The position numbers were made by a program, and so were the translations under genes. A DNA stretch of 64,000 bases from Zea mays. Taxonomy: Eukaryota; Streptophyta; Magnoliopsida; Poales; Poaceae. Under the pieces are notes generated by a model. It was not told where the DNA came from, searched no databases, and saw only the letters and a list, made by a program, of their open reading frames with translations. Every line of letters begins with the position of its first letter. The first letter of the stretch is position 1. The stretch lies in the NCBI RefSeq assembly GCF_902167145.1, contig NC_050100.1:218234081-218298080 (forward strand). Reading direction: 5' to 3'. This document shows, piece after piece, positions 44,489 through 56,030 of this stretch.

Positions 44489-45695
44489 CTTTCTTTTTCT
44501 TTTTCCCTCGCTAAACCTTGACCTTTTCCAAAGTTCTAGCGGGATCCGGTTTGGAATTCCCGTACGTATAAAAACCCTAAATACTTTATGTTGTTTGATG
44601 CACCATGCCGAACCTTGCATTTCTTTTGATTGCTTTGAAAGTGCAAATGCATTCATGTAGAAAGATCGGATTTCGAAAATGTCTTCTTTCTCTTTTCTTT
44701 CTCTTTTCTCTCTCTCTTTCTCTCTCCTTTTTTTTCTCTCTCTCCCGCGCCGTGGGCCGACCCCGGCCGGCCCAGCCGCCCCCTGGCGCCCCCCTCTTGG
44801 GCCTAGTAGGCCCAGCCGCCCCCCCCCTCTTTCCCTTATCCCCTAACCCTCTCCCTCTCCCCCCTCATTTTCTCCCTCCCCACCCAAGCCGCCGCCCCCT
44901 ACCCGCCCCCTGCCCTAGCCGCCGCCCCTAGGCCGCCGCCCCTCCCCGTCGCCGATCGGCCGCCCCGCTCGGCCGCCCCGTCCCCGTCACCGGTGAGCCC
45001 CCCCCTCCTCCCTCTCCTCCCTCCCCCTCTCCTCCCTCCCCTTCCCCTCGCCGCTCGGCCCCATGGCCGGTTCGGCCGCCCGCCCCACCCCCCCCCCGCG
45101 CGCGCCCCCGGCTTGGCCGGCTCGGCCGCTCGGCCGCCCCCGCGCCCTGCCCCGCGCCCCTGCGCGCCCAGCGGCTCGGCCGCCCCGCCCCTGCGCCGCC
45201 CCCTGCCCGGCCGGTTCAACCGCCTAGGGCCGGTTCAACCGCCCTAGGGCCGGTTCAACCGCCCCCCCCCCTCTGTTTTTTATTTTTTTTATTTTATTTT
45301 ATTTACTTTCTGTGATCATAATTACTGTATTTTAAATAGGCTAATCACTGTTCATGCTATGGGAAAATAGGAAGTTTAATTTAAAATTCCGTTATGTTAT
45401 TGATTCACGTAGTTAATTGTTTACCCTGTGCAATGTTGATCAACTAAAAGTGATTAGGTTTCCATTAGTAGATATAAATATGTATAACAGAATTATTTTG
45501 TTAAGAACCAATTGTGTCATTAGTGCATAAGATTTAACCCCCCTGCGAGACCTTTCCCGTTTCTTTCTAACCATAACAAATGCGTTATCGAATGTCATAC
45601 TTGATGCATATTCGCTTTATTTGTTATCTTGTATGGTGTACTGTTCTTTTGTATTAAATATGTGGATGTATGTATGTATGTTTGCGCTCGCATAG

Positions 45696-46827
45696 AGAAC
45701 GATCCGGTCGAAGAGCCCGAGGAATTCGCAGGAGAAGCCCCTGAGCAGCAGTCGTTTGGTGGAGGCAAGTGTCCTTTGACCCATCTATGTCCTATTCATT
45801 CTTTAATTCACCTCCCGCTTTACACATTTATACCTAAGGATTGACTAGCTTTTGTTATCCATGTCCTTGTTTACCTATTTGGGTCGGATTATTACTACTT
45901 AGTCTGATGCTATTGCTCAACCCTAATCAATGAACATGATGTGATTATCTATGATACGCTGTTTTCCCGCTCTTCTTTATGATTATACTTGTGGTTTTCA
46001 AGGGGACTCGAGCGGTTTCTCGAGTGCCTCTCCGTAAGGACCTGTTCTATGGATGACCGCCCGGGAAAACAGTGCAACCATGAGGGTGGAATGGGGTGCC
46101 CTTAGCTGAATAATTAGAGGATCCGGGGTGTAGTTCACTTAGCCGTCGTGCCGTCAATGGGGCTCGGTGTATGCGGCTCGCTCTGCCAAGTTTGGGTTCG
46201 CCCCTTGGGGAGGAGTGCGGTGCATTTAGGAAACCTAACGGGTGGCTACAGCCCCGGGGAATCTTTGTAAAGGCTTCGTAGTGATGCCCTGCTGGATCAC
46301 CTTGGTAGTGATCAATGGAGAGTCATGATCTCCGGGCAGAATGGGAATCACGGCTTGTGGGTAAAGTGCACAACCTCTGCAGAGTGTTATGAAACTGATA
46401 TATCAGCCGTGCTCGCGGTTATGAGCGGCCAAGGGAGCTCCAATGATTAGTGGTACTTGATCAGAGATATTTTGGTACAGGTGGTTATGAGATTGATGGT
46501 TCTGGTTATGATTATGGTGCTGGTAAGTGGTATTCTTTCCGTTTGGAAAGGATACATTGGGTTAATAACTTGGGTTAATGTTAAAACCTGGCTTTCTACT
46601 AGTAAGTAATAACCTGACCAACTAAAAGCAACTGCTTGACTTATCCCCACATAAAGCTAGTCCACTACAGCCAAACAGGATACTTGCTGAGTATGTTGAT
46701 GTGTACTCACCCTTGCTCTACACACCAAACCCCCCCCCCAGGTTGTCAGCATTGCAACCACTGCTCAGGCGAAGATGAAGCTGTGGAAGGAGACTTCCAG
46801 GAGTTCCAAGATTACGACGAGTTCTAG
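45696..46827 (+). other. Candidate split coding sequence inside the LTR of element E
   Basis: Two frames join precisely across an intron-like gap. The first block, 45696-45764, follows GCATAG. It reads through ENDPVEEPEEFAGE, ends QQSFGG, and stops at the consensus GC-type donor GGAG|GCAAGT. The second, 46742-46827, follows a C-run and CAG. It reads CQHCNHCSGEDEA and ends DYDEF then TAG. Phases match (1 + 2). The joined part is strongly acidic with a C-x2-C-x2-C motif. I find no in-frame ATG that reaches it through the donor at 44992, so the start of the protein is unresolved. The same arrangement is in the 3' LTR (54638-54706, 55683-55768). Coding is an inference. Confidence 0.4.
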
Positions 46828-47088
46828 GTGTGGGTTAGCGGCAACCCCCAGTCGGCTGCCTGTGAAGGCCGCGTTATCTACGTTTCTTTTCCGCACTTTG
46901 ATTTATTGTAAGAACTATATGGACGTCTCAGACGTATGATGTAATCGATTATTTCCCCTTATTAATACTATTTTGAGCACTGTGTGATGATGTCCATATT
47001 ATGTAACTGCTGTGTACGTGAATAACTGATCCTGGCACGTACATGGTTCGCATTCGGTTTGCCTTTTTAAAACCGGGTGTGACATAAG

Positions 47089-47100
47089 TGGTATCAGAGC
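47089..47100 (+). promoter_or_regulatory. Primer binding site of element E
   Basis: TGGTATCAGAGC, four bases after the LTR end. Confidence 0.85.
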
Positions 47101-47337
47101 CGTGCTGACTGTAGGACCGCTAACCTAGAGTAGAATGGTCGTTCTAAGGACTATAGACCTCTGTCTCTTCCTTGACTTTGATATCTCTTCAAAAGTTGGT
47201 CCTACTGACCAAACCTATGTTCTACTATATATAATACCTTGCTGAAAATTATGTTTCATTCTGATCCTTCATTTACTTATTACTTGCTGGTCATATTAAT
47301 TCTGTTCTCACCCTTTTGCTTGCGATGTCTTTTGTAG

Positions 47338-48330
47338 ATGGCTCGACTTAGACACACTGCACGAAAGTCAGTCATCCCCTTCTTACCTTCCCGCCTTGCT
47401 GAGCGTCCGCTTCGCCGTCCTGTGGCCGGACAGTCCAGCCACTTGGAGAGACTACACCACCGCCTGCGTGAGGAGCAGCGGAGCTCTTCCCTCTCGCTCC
47501 ACCAGGAGATAGAGTCTGTGAGGAGCTGCTCCCCTGTGCTTTCTCTGGAGCCGCCCCCTGCACCACCACTGGGCGCCCCAGCTTCTGGAGTAGCTGCTGG
47601 AGGAGACCCAGACGACGGAGGAGGCGACGACAGCTCGAGCCACGACACCGACTTCTCCGCTAATCCTGAGCCGGAAGGATGGGTTGCTCGACCCATCACT
47701 CGCGACGCTGCTCGCGGGTGTCACTTCCATGATGCGCTCGACACCCTGCTACGTCGGGCATTTGACCGGCATACTTGGTCCGTCGAGTATCGCTGTGTGG
47801 TCTACCAGCATAGTCGCGGGGTCTACCCGGACCGCTGGGAGGCGACTTGCTTGGTGCGCTGCCCGGAGGACAGTCTCCAGGGTGCAGAGGCCTGTTCAGA
47901 GCACTATTCTATCTCTGAGCGGGACTCAGCTGAGGCAGCCATGCAAGATGCTGCACGGCGTGCGCTTTCGCACTACTGCTCGGTTTTCGGTGGGGCAGCT
48001 GACGGTCTTGACCTGAAGTATTACCCCCGCCGTTCATCTGGCAGCACAGGAGGCGTGATTGTCTCACCTGTCGGTGAGGGCAATCCTAGGTTGAGCAGCA
48101 CAGTCAACCTAGCCGCCGTGCTAAACACGGAGCTGGACCATGCATTAGACGAGCTGAGTAGGGCTCGTGCTGAGATCGCCCTGCTGCGGGCTGAGCGCGC
48201 GGAACGTCGTTTTCTGGATGGTGGTTCCCCCGCTCCCGTTGGGACTCAGCACCCGTACCGCTCACCTCAGCGTGGACACCAGTCTTATGGCAATCCCGCC
48301 TGCAAGACCAAGATCAACCTAGAACCATAG
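47338..48330 (+). CDS. Element E ORF1, unknown protein with possible dsRBD-like region
   Basis: 330 aa between the 5' LTR and gag, on the same strand. Not gag, pol or envelope. Residues 1-60 are basic; 70-115 are Pro/Gly/Asp-rich and disordered. Residues about 148-213 give a beta-beta-beta-alpha pattern: WSVEYRCVVY, DRWEATCLVRC, SEHYSISER, then the Ala-rich helix DSAEAAMQDAARRALSHY. This recalls the fold of a double-stranded RNA-binding domain, but the usual lysines of its last helix are missing. Residues 262-292 (ELDHALDELSRARAEIALLRAE) form a likely coiled coil. The ATG directly follows TTTTGTAG, a good splice acceptor. Undamaged frame. Function unknown; the fold proposal is inference. Confidence 0.8.
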   Translation: MARLRHTARKSVIPFLPSRLAERPLRRPVAGQSSHLERLHHRLREEQRSSSLSLHQEIESVRSCSPVLSLEPPPAPPLGAPASGVAAGGDPDDGGGDDSSSHDTDFSANPEPEGWVARPITRDAARGCHFHDALDTLLRRAFDRHTWSVEYRCVVYQHSRGVYPDRWEATCLVRCPEDSLQGAEACSEHYSISERDSAEAAMQDAARRALSHYCSVFGGAADGLDLKYYPRRSSGSTGGVIVSPVGEGNPRLSSTVNLAAVLNTELDHALDELSRARAEIALLRAERAERRFLDGGSPAPVGTQHPYRSPQRGHQSYGNPACKTKINLEP

Positions 48331-48737
48331 ATCGTTAGAGTTGGATCTTGTAATTAATACGAAATAAATATATACATGGAAGCTTCAGTCTTAGCGTTAG
48401 TCTCGATCTTAGTTAGTTTTAGTTAGACAGGGTAGTTTGCTATATCCTGTGCATCTATGTTTGTCATGATGAACTATGTTTGGTTTGGATCTTTGTAATG
48501 ATTGTCACCAGAGTGTGGGTATCCCCTGCATTTTGGTTTACGTACTATGTCAATAAAGTTAGTTATATAGTTGGGAAACCCATTATTCTCCTTTCCTCTT
48601 TATCTGAGAAGCTGTGTGGTCTGTGTTGGAGATCAGTGAAGATGCTCATCTGTTCAGTGCTGTTGGAGAATTCTATACTCTTTTCTCATGCTGCAAGCTT
48701 TGCCAGATCAGTTCTGATGTGTGGTTGCGTTCTGCAG
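48331..48737 (+). other. Spacer between ORF1 and gag-pol of element E
   Basis: 407 nt. The gag-pol frame is open upstream to 48480 but without a convincing start. It ends in TTCTGCAG directly before the gag ATG, a splice-acceptor-like site. Confidence 0.55.
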
Positions 48738-51700
48738 ATGTCAGAGAACAGGCGCAGAGGAGGAAGGCGTGCTCAGCAGGAGCAAGCCGGTCAGCAAGAT
48801 GAGGCGCCCCAGCAGCAGCAGCTGCCGCCCCCGCCCCCGATGTCGATTGAGCAGATGTTTCTGATGCAGACTCAGGCAGTTCAAGCCATCGGTCAGACTT
48901 TGGCCGCCATTCAGCAGCAGCAGCAGCAGCAACAGCAGCAAGCACCACCCCAGCCTCAGATGCCTCAGATGCCTAGAGATAAGCGTGCTGAATTCATGAG
49001 AGGTCATCCACCAACGTTCGCTCACTCTTCTGACCCCATGGATGCTGAAGATTGGCTGCGCACTGTGGAGCGGGAGTTGCATACCGCTCAGTGCGATGAC
49101 AGGGAGAAAGTTCTGTATGGTCCCCGTCTGTTGAGAGGAGCAGCCCAGTCATGGTGGGAGTCTTACCTCGCCACCCATGCCAACCCCGACACCATCACCT
49201 GGGAAGAATTCAGGGGTAGCTTTCGTCAGTACCATGTGCCTGCAGGTCTGATGACAGTGAAGAAGGAGGAGTTCCTGGCCCTTAAGCAAGGGTCATCGTC
49301 TGTCAGTGAGTATCGGGACAAGTTTCTGCAATTGTCTCGCTACGCTCCCGAAGATGTCAACACCGACGCCAAGCGACAGTACCGTTTCCTGAGAGGCTTG
49401 GTTGACCCTCTGCAGTATCAGCTGATGAACCACACCTTCCCGACATTCCAGCACCTGATTGACAGAGCAATCATGACAGAGAGAAAGCGCAAGGAGATGG
49501 AAGATCGTAAGCGCAAGATCAGTGGACCCCAGCCTGGAAGCAGCAGCCGTCCCCGTTTCTCAGGCAATCAACCTCAGCAGTTCAGGCAGAACCAGCGTCC
49601 ACCTCAGCAGCATCAGCAGCGTCAGCAGTATCAGCAGTTCCAAAGGCAGTATCCTCAGAATCAGTACCAGAACCGTCAGAGCAATCAGTCAGGAGGTCAG
49701 TTTCAGAAGCAGAATCAGCAAGCACCTCGTCTTCCTGCCCCAGCGAATCAGCAGAACAGTCAGGCAGCACCAGCTCAAGTTGGAAACAGGGCATGTTTCC
49801 ACTGTGGAGAGCAAGGCCACTGGGTGATGCAATGTCCGAAGAAGGCAGCCCAGCAGCAGTCAGGCCCCAATGCCCCAGCAAAGCAGAATGTGTCTCAGCC
49901 TGGAGCAGGCAATCGCTCTCAGCAGCGCTATAATCATGGAAGATTGAATCACTTGGAAGCTGAAGCAGTTCAGGAGACCCCCGGCATGACAGTAGGTATG
50001 TTCCCAGTCGATTCCCATATTGCAGAAGTGTTATTTGATACTGGAGCAACACATTCTTTCATTACTGCATCATGGGTAGAAGCGCATAATCTTCCAACTA
50101 CTACCATGTTAACCCCCATTCAAATTGACTCAGCCGGTGGTAGAATTCGAGCCGATAGCATTTGTTTGAATATAAGTGTGAAAATAAGGGGGATAGCATT
50201 TCCCGCCAACCTTATAGTAATGGGTACTCAGGGAATAGATGTCATCCTAGGGATGAATTGGCTAGATAAGTATCAGGCAGTTATCAGTTGTGATAAAAGG
50301 ACAATCAAGTTGGTGTCCCCACTAGGAGAGGAAGTGGTGACCGAGTTAGTCCCGCCTGAGCCAAAGAAAGGAAGTTGTTATCAGATGGCTGTTGATAGCA
50401 GTGAAGCAGACCCAATTGAGAGTATCAAGGTTGTGTCTGAATTCCCAGATGTGTTTCCAAAGGATTTACCGGGTATGCCACCAGAGCGGAAAGTTGAGTT
50501 TGCTATAGAGCTTCTTCCTGGAACCGCCCCTATCTTCAAGAGAGCTTACAGAATATCTGGACCAGAGTTGGATGAACTTAAGAAGCAGATTGATGAGCTG
50601 TCAGAGAAAGGTTACATCCGGCCAAGCACCTCGCCTTGGGCCGCCCCTGTCTTGTTTGTGGAGAAGAAAGATGGCACCAAGAGGATGTGTATTGATTGTC
50701 GAGCTTTGAATGAGGTCACGATCAAGAACAAGTATCCTTTGCCCAGAATAGAAGATCTGTTCGACCAGTTGAGAGGAGCCAGTGTGTTCTCCAAGATCGA
50801 TCTGAGGTCAGGTTATCATCAGCTCAGGATCCGACCTTCGGACATTCCGAAGACGGCATTCATTACCAAGTATGGTTTATATGAGTTCACAGTGATGTCT
50901 TTTGGTTTGACCAATGCGCCAGCATTCTTCATGAACTTGATGAACAGTGTATTCATGGATTATCTTGACAAGTTCGTGGTGGTATTCATTGATGACATTC
51001 TGGTTTATTCTCAAAGTGAAAAAGAGCATGCAGATCATTTGAGGATGGTATTGCAGAGATTGCGAGAGCACCAGTTGTATGCAAAGTTGAGCAAGTGTGA
51101 GTTCTGGATCAGTGAAGTCCTGTTCTTGGGTCACATAATCAACAAAGAAGGATTGGCTGTGGATCCGAAGAAAGTGGCAGACATTCTAAACTGGAAAGCG
51201 CCAACAGATGCTAGAGGAATCAAGAGCTTCATTGGAATGGCCGGATATTATCGGCGATTCATTGAAGGGTTTTCGAAGATTGCGAAGCCAATGACAGCGT
51301 TGCTAGGCAACAAGGTTGAGTTCAAGTGGACCCAGAAATGCCAAGAGGCCTTTGAAGCGCTGAAAGAGAAGTTGACTACAGCGCCTGTCCTAGTCTTGCC
51401 TGATGTGCACAAGCCCTTCTCGGTGTATTGTGATGCTTGTTACACAGGTTTGGGATGTGTGTTGATGCAAGAGGGAAGAGTTGTGGCTTACTCGTCCCGA
51501 CAGCTGAAGGTTCATGAGAAGAACTACCCAATCCATGATCTAGAGTTGGCAGCAGTGGTTCACGCACTGAAGACATGGAGGCACTATTTGTATGGACAGA
51601 AATGCGATGTTTACACAGACCACAAGAGTCTGAAGTACATATTCACTCAGTCAGAATTGAACATGAGGCAACGAAGATGGTTAGAATTGATCAAAGACTA

Positions 51701-53321
51701 TGAGTTGGAGATTCATTACCATCCCGGCAAAGCAAACATAGTGGCAGATGCTTTGAGCAGAAAGAGTCAAGTCAATCTGATGGTTGCTCGCCCGATGCCT
51801 TATGAGTTGGCCAAGGAGTTTGACAGGTTGAGTCTCGGATTTCTGAACAATTCGCGAGGAGTTACAATTGAGTTGGAACCTACCTTGGAGCGCGAAATCA
51901 AAGAAGCGCAGAAGAATGATGAGAAGATCAGTGAGATTCGGCGATTGATTCTAGATGGCAGAGGCAAAGATTTTCGAGAAGATGCAGAAGGTGTGATATG
52001 GTTCAAAGACCGCTTGTGTGTTCCCAATGTCCAGTCTATTCGGGAGTTGATTCTTAAGGAAGCTCATGAGACAGCTTATTCGATTCACCCTGGCAGTGAG
52101 AAGATGTATCAGGATCTGAAGAAGAAATTCTGGTGGTACGGAATGAAAAGAGAAATCGCAGAGCATGTGGCTATGTGCGATAGTTGTCGAAGAATTAAGG
52201 CAGAACACCAGAGACCTGCTGGATTGTTGCAACCGTTGCAGATCCCTCAGTGGAAATGGGATGAAATTGGTATGGATTTCATAGTCGGATTGCCTCGCAC
52301 TCGAGCCGGCTACGATTCCATTTGGGTAGTAGTGGACCGCTTGACCAAGTCAGCCCACTTCATACCTGTCAAGACCAACTACAACAGTGCAGTATTGGCA
52401 GAATTGTATATGTCTCGGATCGTTTGTCTTCATGGTGTGCCAAAGAAGATAGTGTCAGACAGAGGAACGCAGTTCACCTCTCATTTCTGGCAGCAGTTGC
52501 ATGAAGCCTTGGGCACGCATCTGAATTTCAGTTCAGCTTATCACCCGCAGACAGATGGTCAGACTGAAAGAACCAATCAAATCCTTGAAGATATGTTGAG
52601 AGCCTGTGCGTTGCAAGATCAGTCCGGATGGGACAAGCGATTGCCTTATGCGGAGTTTTCCTATAACAACAGTTACCAGGCCAGTTTGAAGATGTCACCG
52701 TTTCAAGCGCTGTATGGAAGGAGTTGTAGAACTCCGTTGCAATGGGATCAGCCTGGAGAGAAGCAAGTGTTTGGGCCAGACATTTTGCTTGAAGCCGAAG
52801 AGAACATCAAGATGGTCCGAGAGAATCTGAAGATAGCGCAATCAAGGCAGCGAAGCTATGCAGACACAAGAAGAAGAGAGCTGAGTTTCGAAGTCGGAGA
52901 CTTTGTTTATCTGAAAGTGTCACCGATCAGAGGAGTCAGAAGATTCGGAGTGAAAGGCAAGCTAGCACCCCGCTACATTGGTCCGTACCAGATCCTCTCA
53001 AAGCGTGGAGAAGTGGCTTATCAGCTCAGCCTGCCAGAGAATTTGTCTGCTGTGCATGATGTCTTTCATGTGTCTCAGTTGAAGAAGTGCTTGCGTGTGC
53101 CAGAAGAGCAGTTGCCAGTGGAAGGTCTTGAGGTCCAGGAGGACTTGACCTATGTTGAGAAGCCAGCTCAGATCCTTGAGGTTGCAGATAGAGTCACCCG
53201 AAGGAAGACCGTCAGAATGTGTAAAGTCAGATGGAGTCACCACTCTGAGGAAGAAGCAACCTGGGAGCGTGAAGATGATCTGATGGCCAAGTACCCGGAG
53301 CTCTTTGCTAGCCAGCCCTGA
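48738..53321 (+). CDS. Element E Gag-Pol polyprotein with chromodomain
   Basis: 1527 aa from the ATG at 48738. I prefer this start to the open frame upstream because gag-like sequence ([10 protein letters not shown]) begins here. Order: Gln/Pro-rich N-terminus with a CAG run, retrotransposon gag domain (about 85-200), CCHC knuckle [14 protein letters not shown] near 353, aspartic protease [10 protein letters not shown] near 432, and RT with the FIDDILVYS catalytic box near 750. RNase H ([11 protein letters not shown]) follows near 897, then the integrase zinc region ([10 protein letters not shown] ... CDSC) near 1110 and its D-D-E core ([29 protein letters not shown]). Last is a C-terminal chromodomain near 1470-1525 ([28 protein letters not shown]). 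Chromodomains of this class steer integration to certain chromatin. One uninterrupted frame, so potentially autonomous. Confidence 0.95.
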   Translation: MSENRRRGGRRAQQEQAGQQDEAPQQQQLPPPPPMSIEQMFLMQTQAVQAIGQTLAAIQQQQQQQQQQAPPQPQMPQMPRDKRAEFMRGHPPTFAHSSDPMDAEDWLRTVERELHTAQCDDREKVLYGPRLLRGAAQSWWESYLATHANPDTITWEEFRGSFRQYHVPAGLMTVKKEEFLALKQGSSSVSEYRDKFLQLSRYAPEDVNTDAKRQYRFLRGLVDPLQYQLMNHTFPTFQHLIDRAIMTERKRKEMEDRKRKISGPQPGSSSRPRFSGNQPQQFRQNQRPPQQHQQRQQYQQFQRQYPQNQYQNRQSNQSGGQFQKQNQQAPRLPAPANQQNSQAAPAQVGNRACFHCGEQGHWVMQCPKKAAQQQSGPNAPAKQNVSQPGAGNRSQQRYNHGRLNHLEAEAVQETPGMTVGMFPVDSHIAEVLFDTGATHSFITASWVEAHNLPTTTMLTPIQIDSAGGRIRADSICLNISVKIRGIAFPANLIVMGTQGIDVILGMNWLDKYQAVISCDKRTIKLVSPLGEEVVTELVPPEPKKGSCYQMAVDSSEADPIESIKVVSEFPDVFPKDLPGMPPERKVEFAIELLPGTAPIFKRAYRISGPELDELKKQIDELSEKGYIRPSTSPWAAPVLFVEKKDGTKRMCIDCRALNEVTIKNKYPLPRIEDLFDQLRGASVFSKIDLRSGYHQLRIRPSDIPKTAFITKYGLYEFTVMSFGLTNAPAFFMNLMNSVFMDYLDKFVVVFIDDILVYSQSEKEHADHLRMVLQRLREHQLYAKLSKCEFWISEVLFLGHIINKEGLAVDPKKVADILNWKAPTDARGIKSFIGMAGYYRRFIEGFSKIAKPMTALLGNKVEFKWTQKCQEAFEALKEKLTTAPVLVLPDVHKPFSVYCDACYTGLGCVLMQEGRVVAYSSRQLKVHEKNYPIHDLELAAVVHALKTWRHYLYGQKCDVYTDHKSLKYIFTQSELNMRQRRWLELIKDYELEIHYHPGKANIVADALSRKSQVNLMVARPMPYELAKEFDRLSLGFLNNSRGVTIELEPTLEREIKEAQKNDEKISEIRRLILDGRGKDFREDAEGVIWFKDRLCVPNVQSIRELILKEAHETAYSIHPGSEKMYQDLKKKFWWYGMKREIAEHVAMCDSCRRIKAEHQRPAGLLQPLQIPQWKWDEIGMDFIVGLPRTRAGYDSIWVVVDRLTKSAHFIPVKTNYNSAVLAELYMSRIVCLHGVPKKIVSDRGTQFTSHFWQQLHEALGTHLNFSSAYHPQTDGQTERTNQILEDMLRACALQDQSGWDKRLPYAEFSYNNSYQASLKMSPFQALYGRSCRTPLQWDQPGEKQVFGPDILLEAEENIKMVRENLKIAQSRQRSYADTRRRELSFEVGDFVYLKVSPIRGVRRFGVKGKLAPRYIGPYQILSKRGEVAYQLSLPENLSAVHDVFHVSQLKKCLRVPEEQLPVEGLEVQEDLTYVEKPAQILEVADRVTRRKTVRMCKVRWSHHSEEEATWEREDDLMAKYPELFASQP
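48911..48941 (+). repeat. CAG/CAA repeat in gag of element E
   Basis: Run of CAG with CAA interruptions, giving polyglutamine inside the gag N-terminus. Potentially length-variable between copies. Confidence 0.8.
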
Positions 53322-53340
53322 ATCTCGAGGGCGAGATTCT

Positions 53341-53357
53341 TTTAAGGGGGATAGGTT
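53341..53357 (+). promoter_or_regulatory. Polypurine tract of element E
   Basis: TTTAAGGGGGATAGGTT directly before the 3' LTR. It is the single second-strand primer site; no repeats of it, unlike the Sireviruses here. Confidence 0.7.
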
Positions 53358-56025
53358 TGTAACGCCCCGAATTTTGCAGTTGAATTTTTATTTTTTTCTT
53401 TTCTTTACTCGCCAAAATTCGGGCGTTACCTTTCTTTTTCTTTTTCCCTCGCTAAACCTTGACCTTTTCCAAAGTTCTAGCGGGATCCGGTTTGGAATTC
53501 CCGTACGTATAAAAACCCTAAATACTTTATGTTGTTTGATGCACCATGCCGAACCTTGCATTTCTTTTGATTGCTTTGAAAGTGCAAATGCATTCATGTA
53601 GAAAGATCGGATTTCGAAAATGTCTTCTTTCTCTTTTCTTTCTCTTTTCTCTCTCTCTTTCTCTCTCCTTTTTTTTCTCTCTCTCCCGCGCCGTGGGCCG
53701 ACCCCGGCCGGCCCAGCCGCCCCCTGGCGCCCCCCTCTTGGGCCTAGTAGGCCCAGCCGCCCCCCCCTCTTTCCCTTATCCCCTAACCCTCTCCCTCTCC
53801 CCCCTCATTTTCTCCCTCCCCACCCAAGCCGCCGCCCCCTACCCGCCCCCTGCCCTAGCCGCCGCCCCTAGGCCGCCGCCCCTCCCCGTCGCCGATCGGC
53901 CGCCCCGCTCGGCCGCCCCGTCCCCGTCACCGGTGAGCCCCCCCCTCCTCCCTCTCCTCCCTCCCCCTCTCCTCCCTCCCCTTCCCCTCGCCGCTCGGCC
54001 CCATGGCCGGTTCGGCCGCCCGCCCCACCCCCCCCCCGCGCGCGCCCCCGGCTTGGCCGGCTCGGCCGCTCGGCCGCCCCCGCGCCCTGCCCCGCGCCCC
54101 TGCGCGCCCAGCGGCTCGGCCGCCCCGCCCCTGCGCCGCCCCCTGCCCGGCCGGTTCAACCGCCTAGGGCCGGTTCAACCGCCCTAGGGCCGGTTCAACC
54201 GCCCCCCCCCCCTCTGTTTTTTATTTTTTTTTATTTTATTTTATTTACTTTCTGTGATCATAATTACTGTATTTTAAATAGGCTAATCACTGTTCATGCT
54301 ATGGGAAAATAGGAAGTTTAATTTAAAATTCCGTTATGTTATTGATTCACGTAGTTAATTGTTTACCCTGTGCAATGTTGATCAACTAAAAGTGATTAGG
54401 TTTCCATTAGTAGATATAAATATGTATAACAGAATTATTTTGTTAAGAACCAATTGTGTCATTAGTGCATAAGATTTAACCCCCCTGCGAGACCTTTCCC
54501 GTTTCTTTCTAACCATAACAAATGCGTTATCGAATGTCATACTTGATGCATATTCGCTTTATTTGTTATCTTGTATGGTGTACTGTTCTTTTGTATTAAA
54601 TATGTGGATGTATGTATGTATGTTTGCGCTCGCATAGAGAACGATCCGGTCGAAGAGCCCGAGGAATTCGCAGGAGAAGCCCCTGAGCAGCAGTCGTTTG
54701 GTGGAGGCAAGTGTCCTTTGACCCATCTATGTCCTATTCATTCTTTAATTCACCTCCCGCTTTACACATTTATACCTAAGGATTGACTAGCTTTTGTTAT
54801 CCATGTCCTTGTTTACCTATTTGGGTCGGATTATTACTACTTAGTCTGATGCTATTGCTCAACCCTAATCAATGAACATGATGTGATTATCTATGATACG
54901 CTGTTTTCCCGCTCTTCTTTATGATTATACTTGTGGTTTTCAAGGGGACTCGAGCGGTTTCTCGAGTGCCTCTCCGTAAGGACCTGTTCTATGGATGACC
55001 GCCCGGGAAAACAGTGCAACCATGAGGGTGGAATGGGGTGCCCTTAGCTGAATAATTAGAGGATCCGGGGTGTAGTTCACTTAGCCGTCGTGCCGTCAAT
55101 GGGGCTCGGTGTATGCGGCTCGCTCTGCCAAGTTTGGGTTCGCCCCTTGGGGAGGAGTGCGGTGCATTTAGGAAACCTAACGGGTGGCTACAGCCCCGGG
55201 GAATCTTTGTAAAGGCTTCGTAGTGATGCCCTGCTGGATCACCTTGGTAGTGATCAATGGAGAGTCATGATCTCCGGGCAGAATGGGAATCACGGCTTGT
55301 GGGTAAAGTGCACAACCTCTGCAGAGTGTTATGAAACTGATATATCAGCCGTGCTCGCGGTTATGAGCGGCCAAGGGAGCTCCAATGATTAGTGGTACTT
55401 GATCAGAGATATTTTGGTACAGGTGGTTATGAGATTGATGGTTCTGGTTATGATTATGGTGCTGGTAAGTGGTATTCTTTCCGTTTGGAAAGGATACATT
55501 GGGTTAATAACTTGGGTTAATGTTAAAACCTGGCTTTCTACTAGTAAGTAATAACCTGACCAACTAAAAGCAACTGCTTGACTTATCCCCACATAAAGCT
55601 AGTCCACTACAGCCAAACAGGATACTTGCTGAGTATGTTGATGTGTACTCACCCTTGCTCTACACACCAAACCCCCCCCCAGGTTGTCAGCATTGCAACC
55701 ACTGCTCAGGCGAAGATGAAGCTGTGGAAGGAGACTTCCAGGAGTTCCAAGATTACGACGAGTTCTAGGTGTGGGTTAGCGGCAACCCCCAGTCGGCTGC
55801 CTGTGAAGGCCGCGTTATCTACGTTTCTTTTCCGCACTTTGATTTATTGTAAGAACTATATGGACGTCTCAGACGTATGATGTAATCGATTATTTCCCCT
55901 TATTAATACTATTTTGAGCACTGTGTGATGATGTCCATATTATGTAACTGCTGTGTACGTGAATAACTGATCCTGGCACGTACATGGTTCGCATTCGGTT
56001 TGCCTTTTTAAAACCGGGTGTGACA
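53358..56025 (+). repeat. 3' LTR of element E
   Basis: 2668 bp, same length as the 5' LTR. TATA at 53508-53515. Donor ACCG|GTGAGC at 53932. The C-run near 53760 is one base shorter than in the 5' LTR, which changes the frame of the downstream proline-rich reading frame. Followed by TCTGG. Confidence 0.93.
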
Positions 56026-56030
56026 TCTGG

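Larger units (their letters stand above)
44417..47084 (+). repeat. 5' LTR of element E
   Basis: TATA box TATAAAAA at 44567-44574, so U3 is only about 150 bp and R-U5 some 2.5 kb. A CT-rich then extremely C-rich tract (44690-45260) follows, with a strong splice donor ACCG|GTGAGC at 44992. The first 72 bases hold an inverted repeat of the LTR tip (separate entry). Confidence 0.93.
44417..56025 (+). mobile_element. LTR retrotransposon E: Gypsy chromovirus (Tekay/Del-like) with an extra 5' ORF
   Basis: Complete 11.6-kb element, 2668-bp LTRs (44417-47084 and 53358-56025), flanked by TCTGG (44412-44416, 56026-56030). LTRs start TGTAACGCCCCG and end GTGTGACA. By eye they differ only in homopolymer lengths (C near 44818, 45263 and 46731, T near 45283), so insertion is very recent. 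Primer site is the initiator-Met type; purine tract aagggggatagg precedes the 3' LTR. The internal region encodes ORF1 (47338-48330) and a single gag-pol frame ending in a chromodomain. The integrase-after-RNase H order and chromodomain define the chromovirus branch. The maize family name is not assigned here. Confidence 0.93.

Noticed and set aside
44690..45260. Proline-rich open frames in the C-rich tract of the element E LTR
   Set aside because: Low-complexity composition produces long frames on both strands; frames depend on homopolymer lengths that differ between the two LTRs.
48480..48737. Extended N-terminus of element E gag-pol starting at 48480
   Set aside because: The starting codon is not in a good context, the extension is hydrophobic and Cys-rich unlike gag, and typical gag sequence begins at the ATG at 48738.
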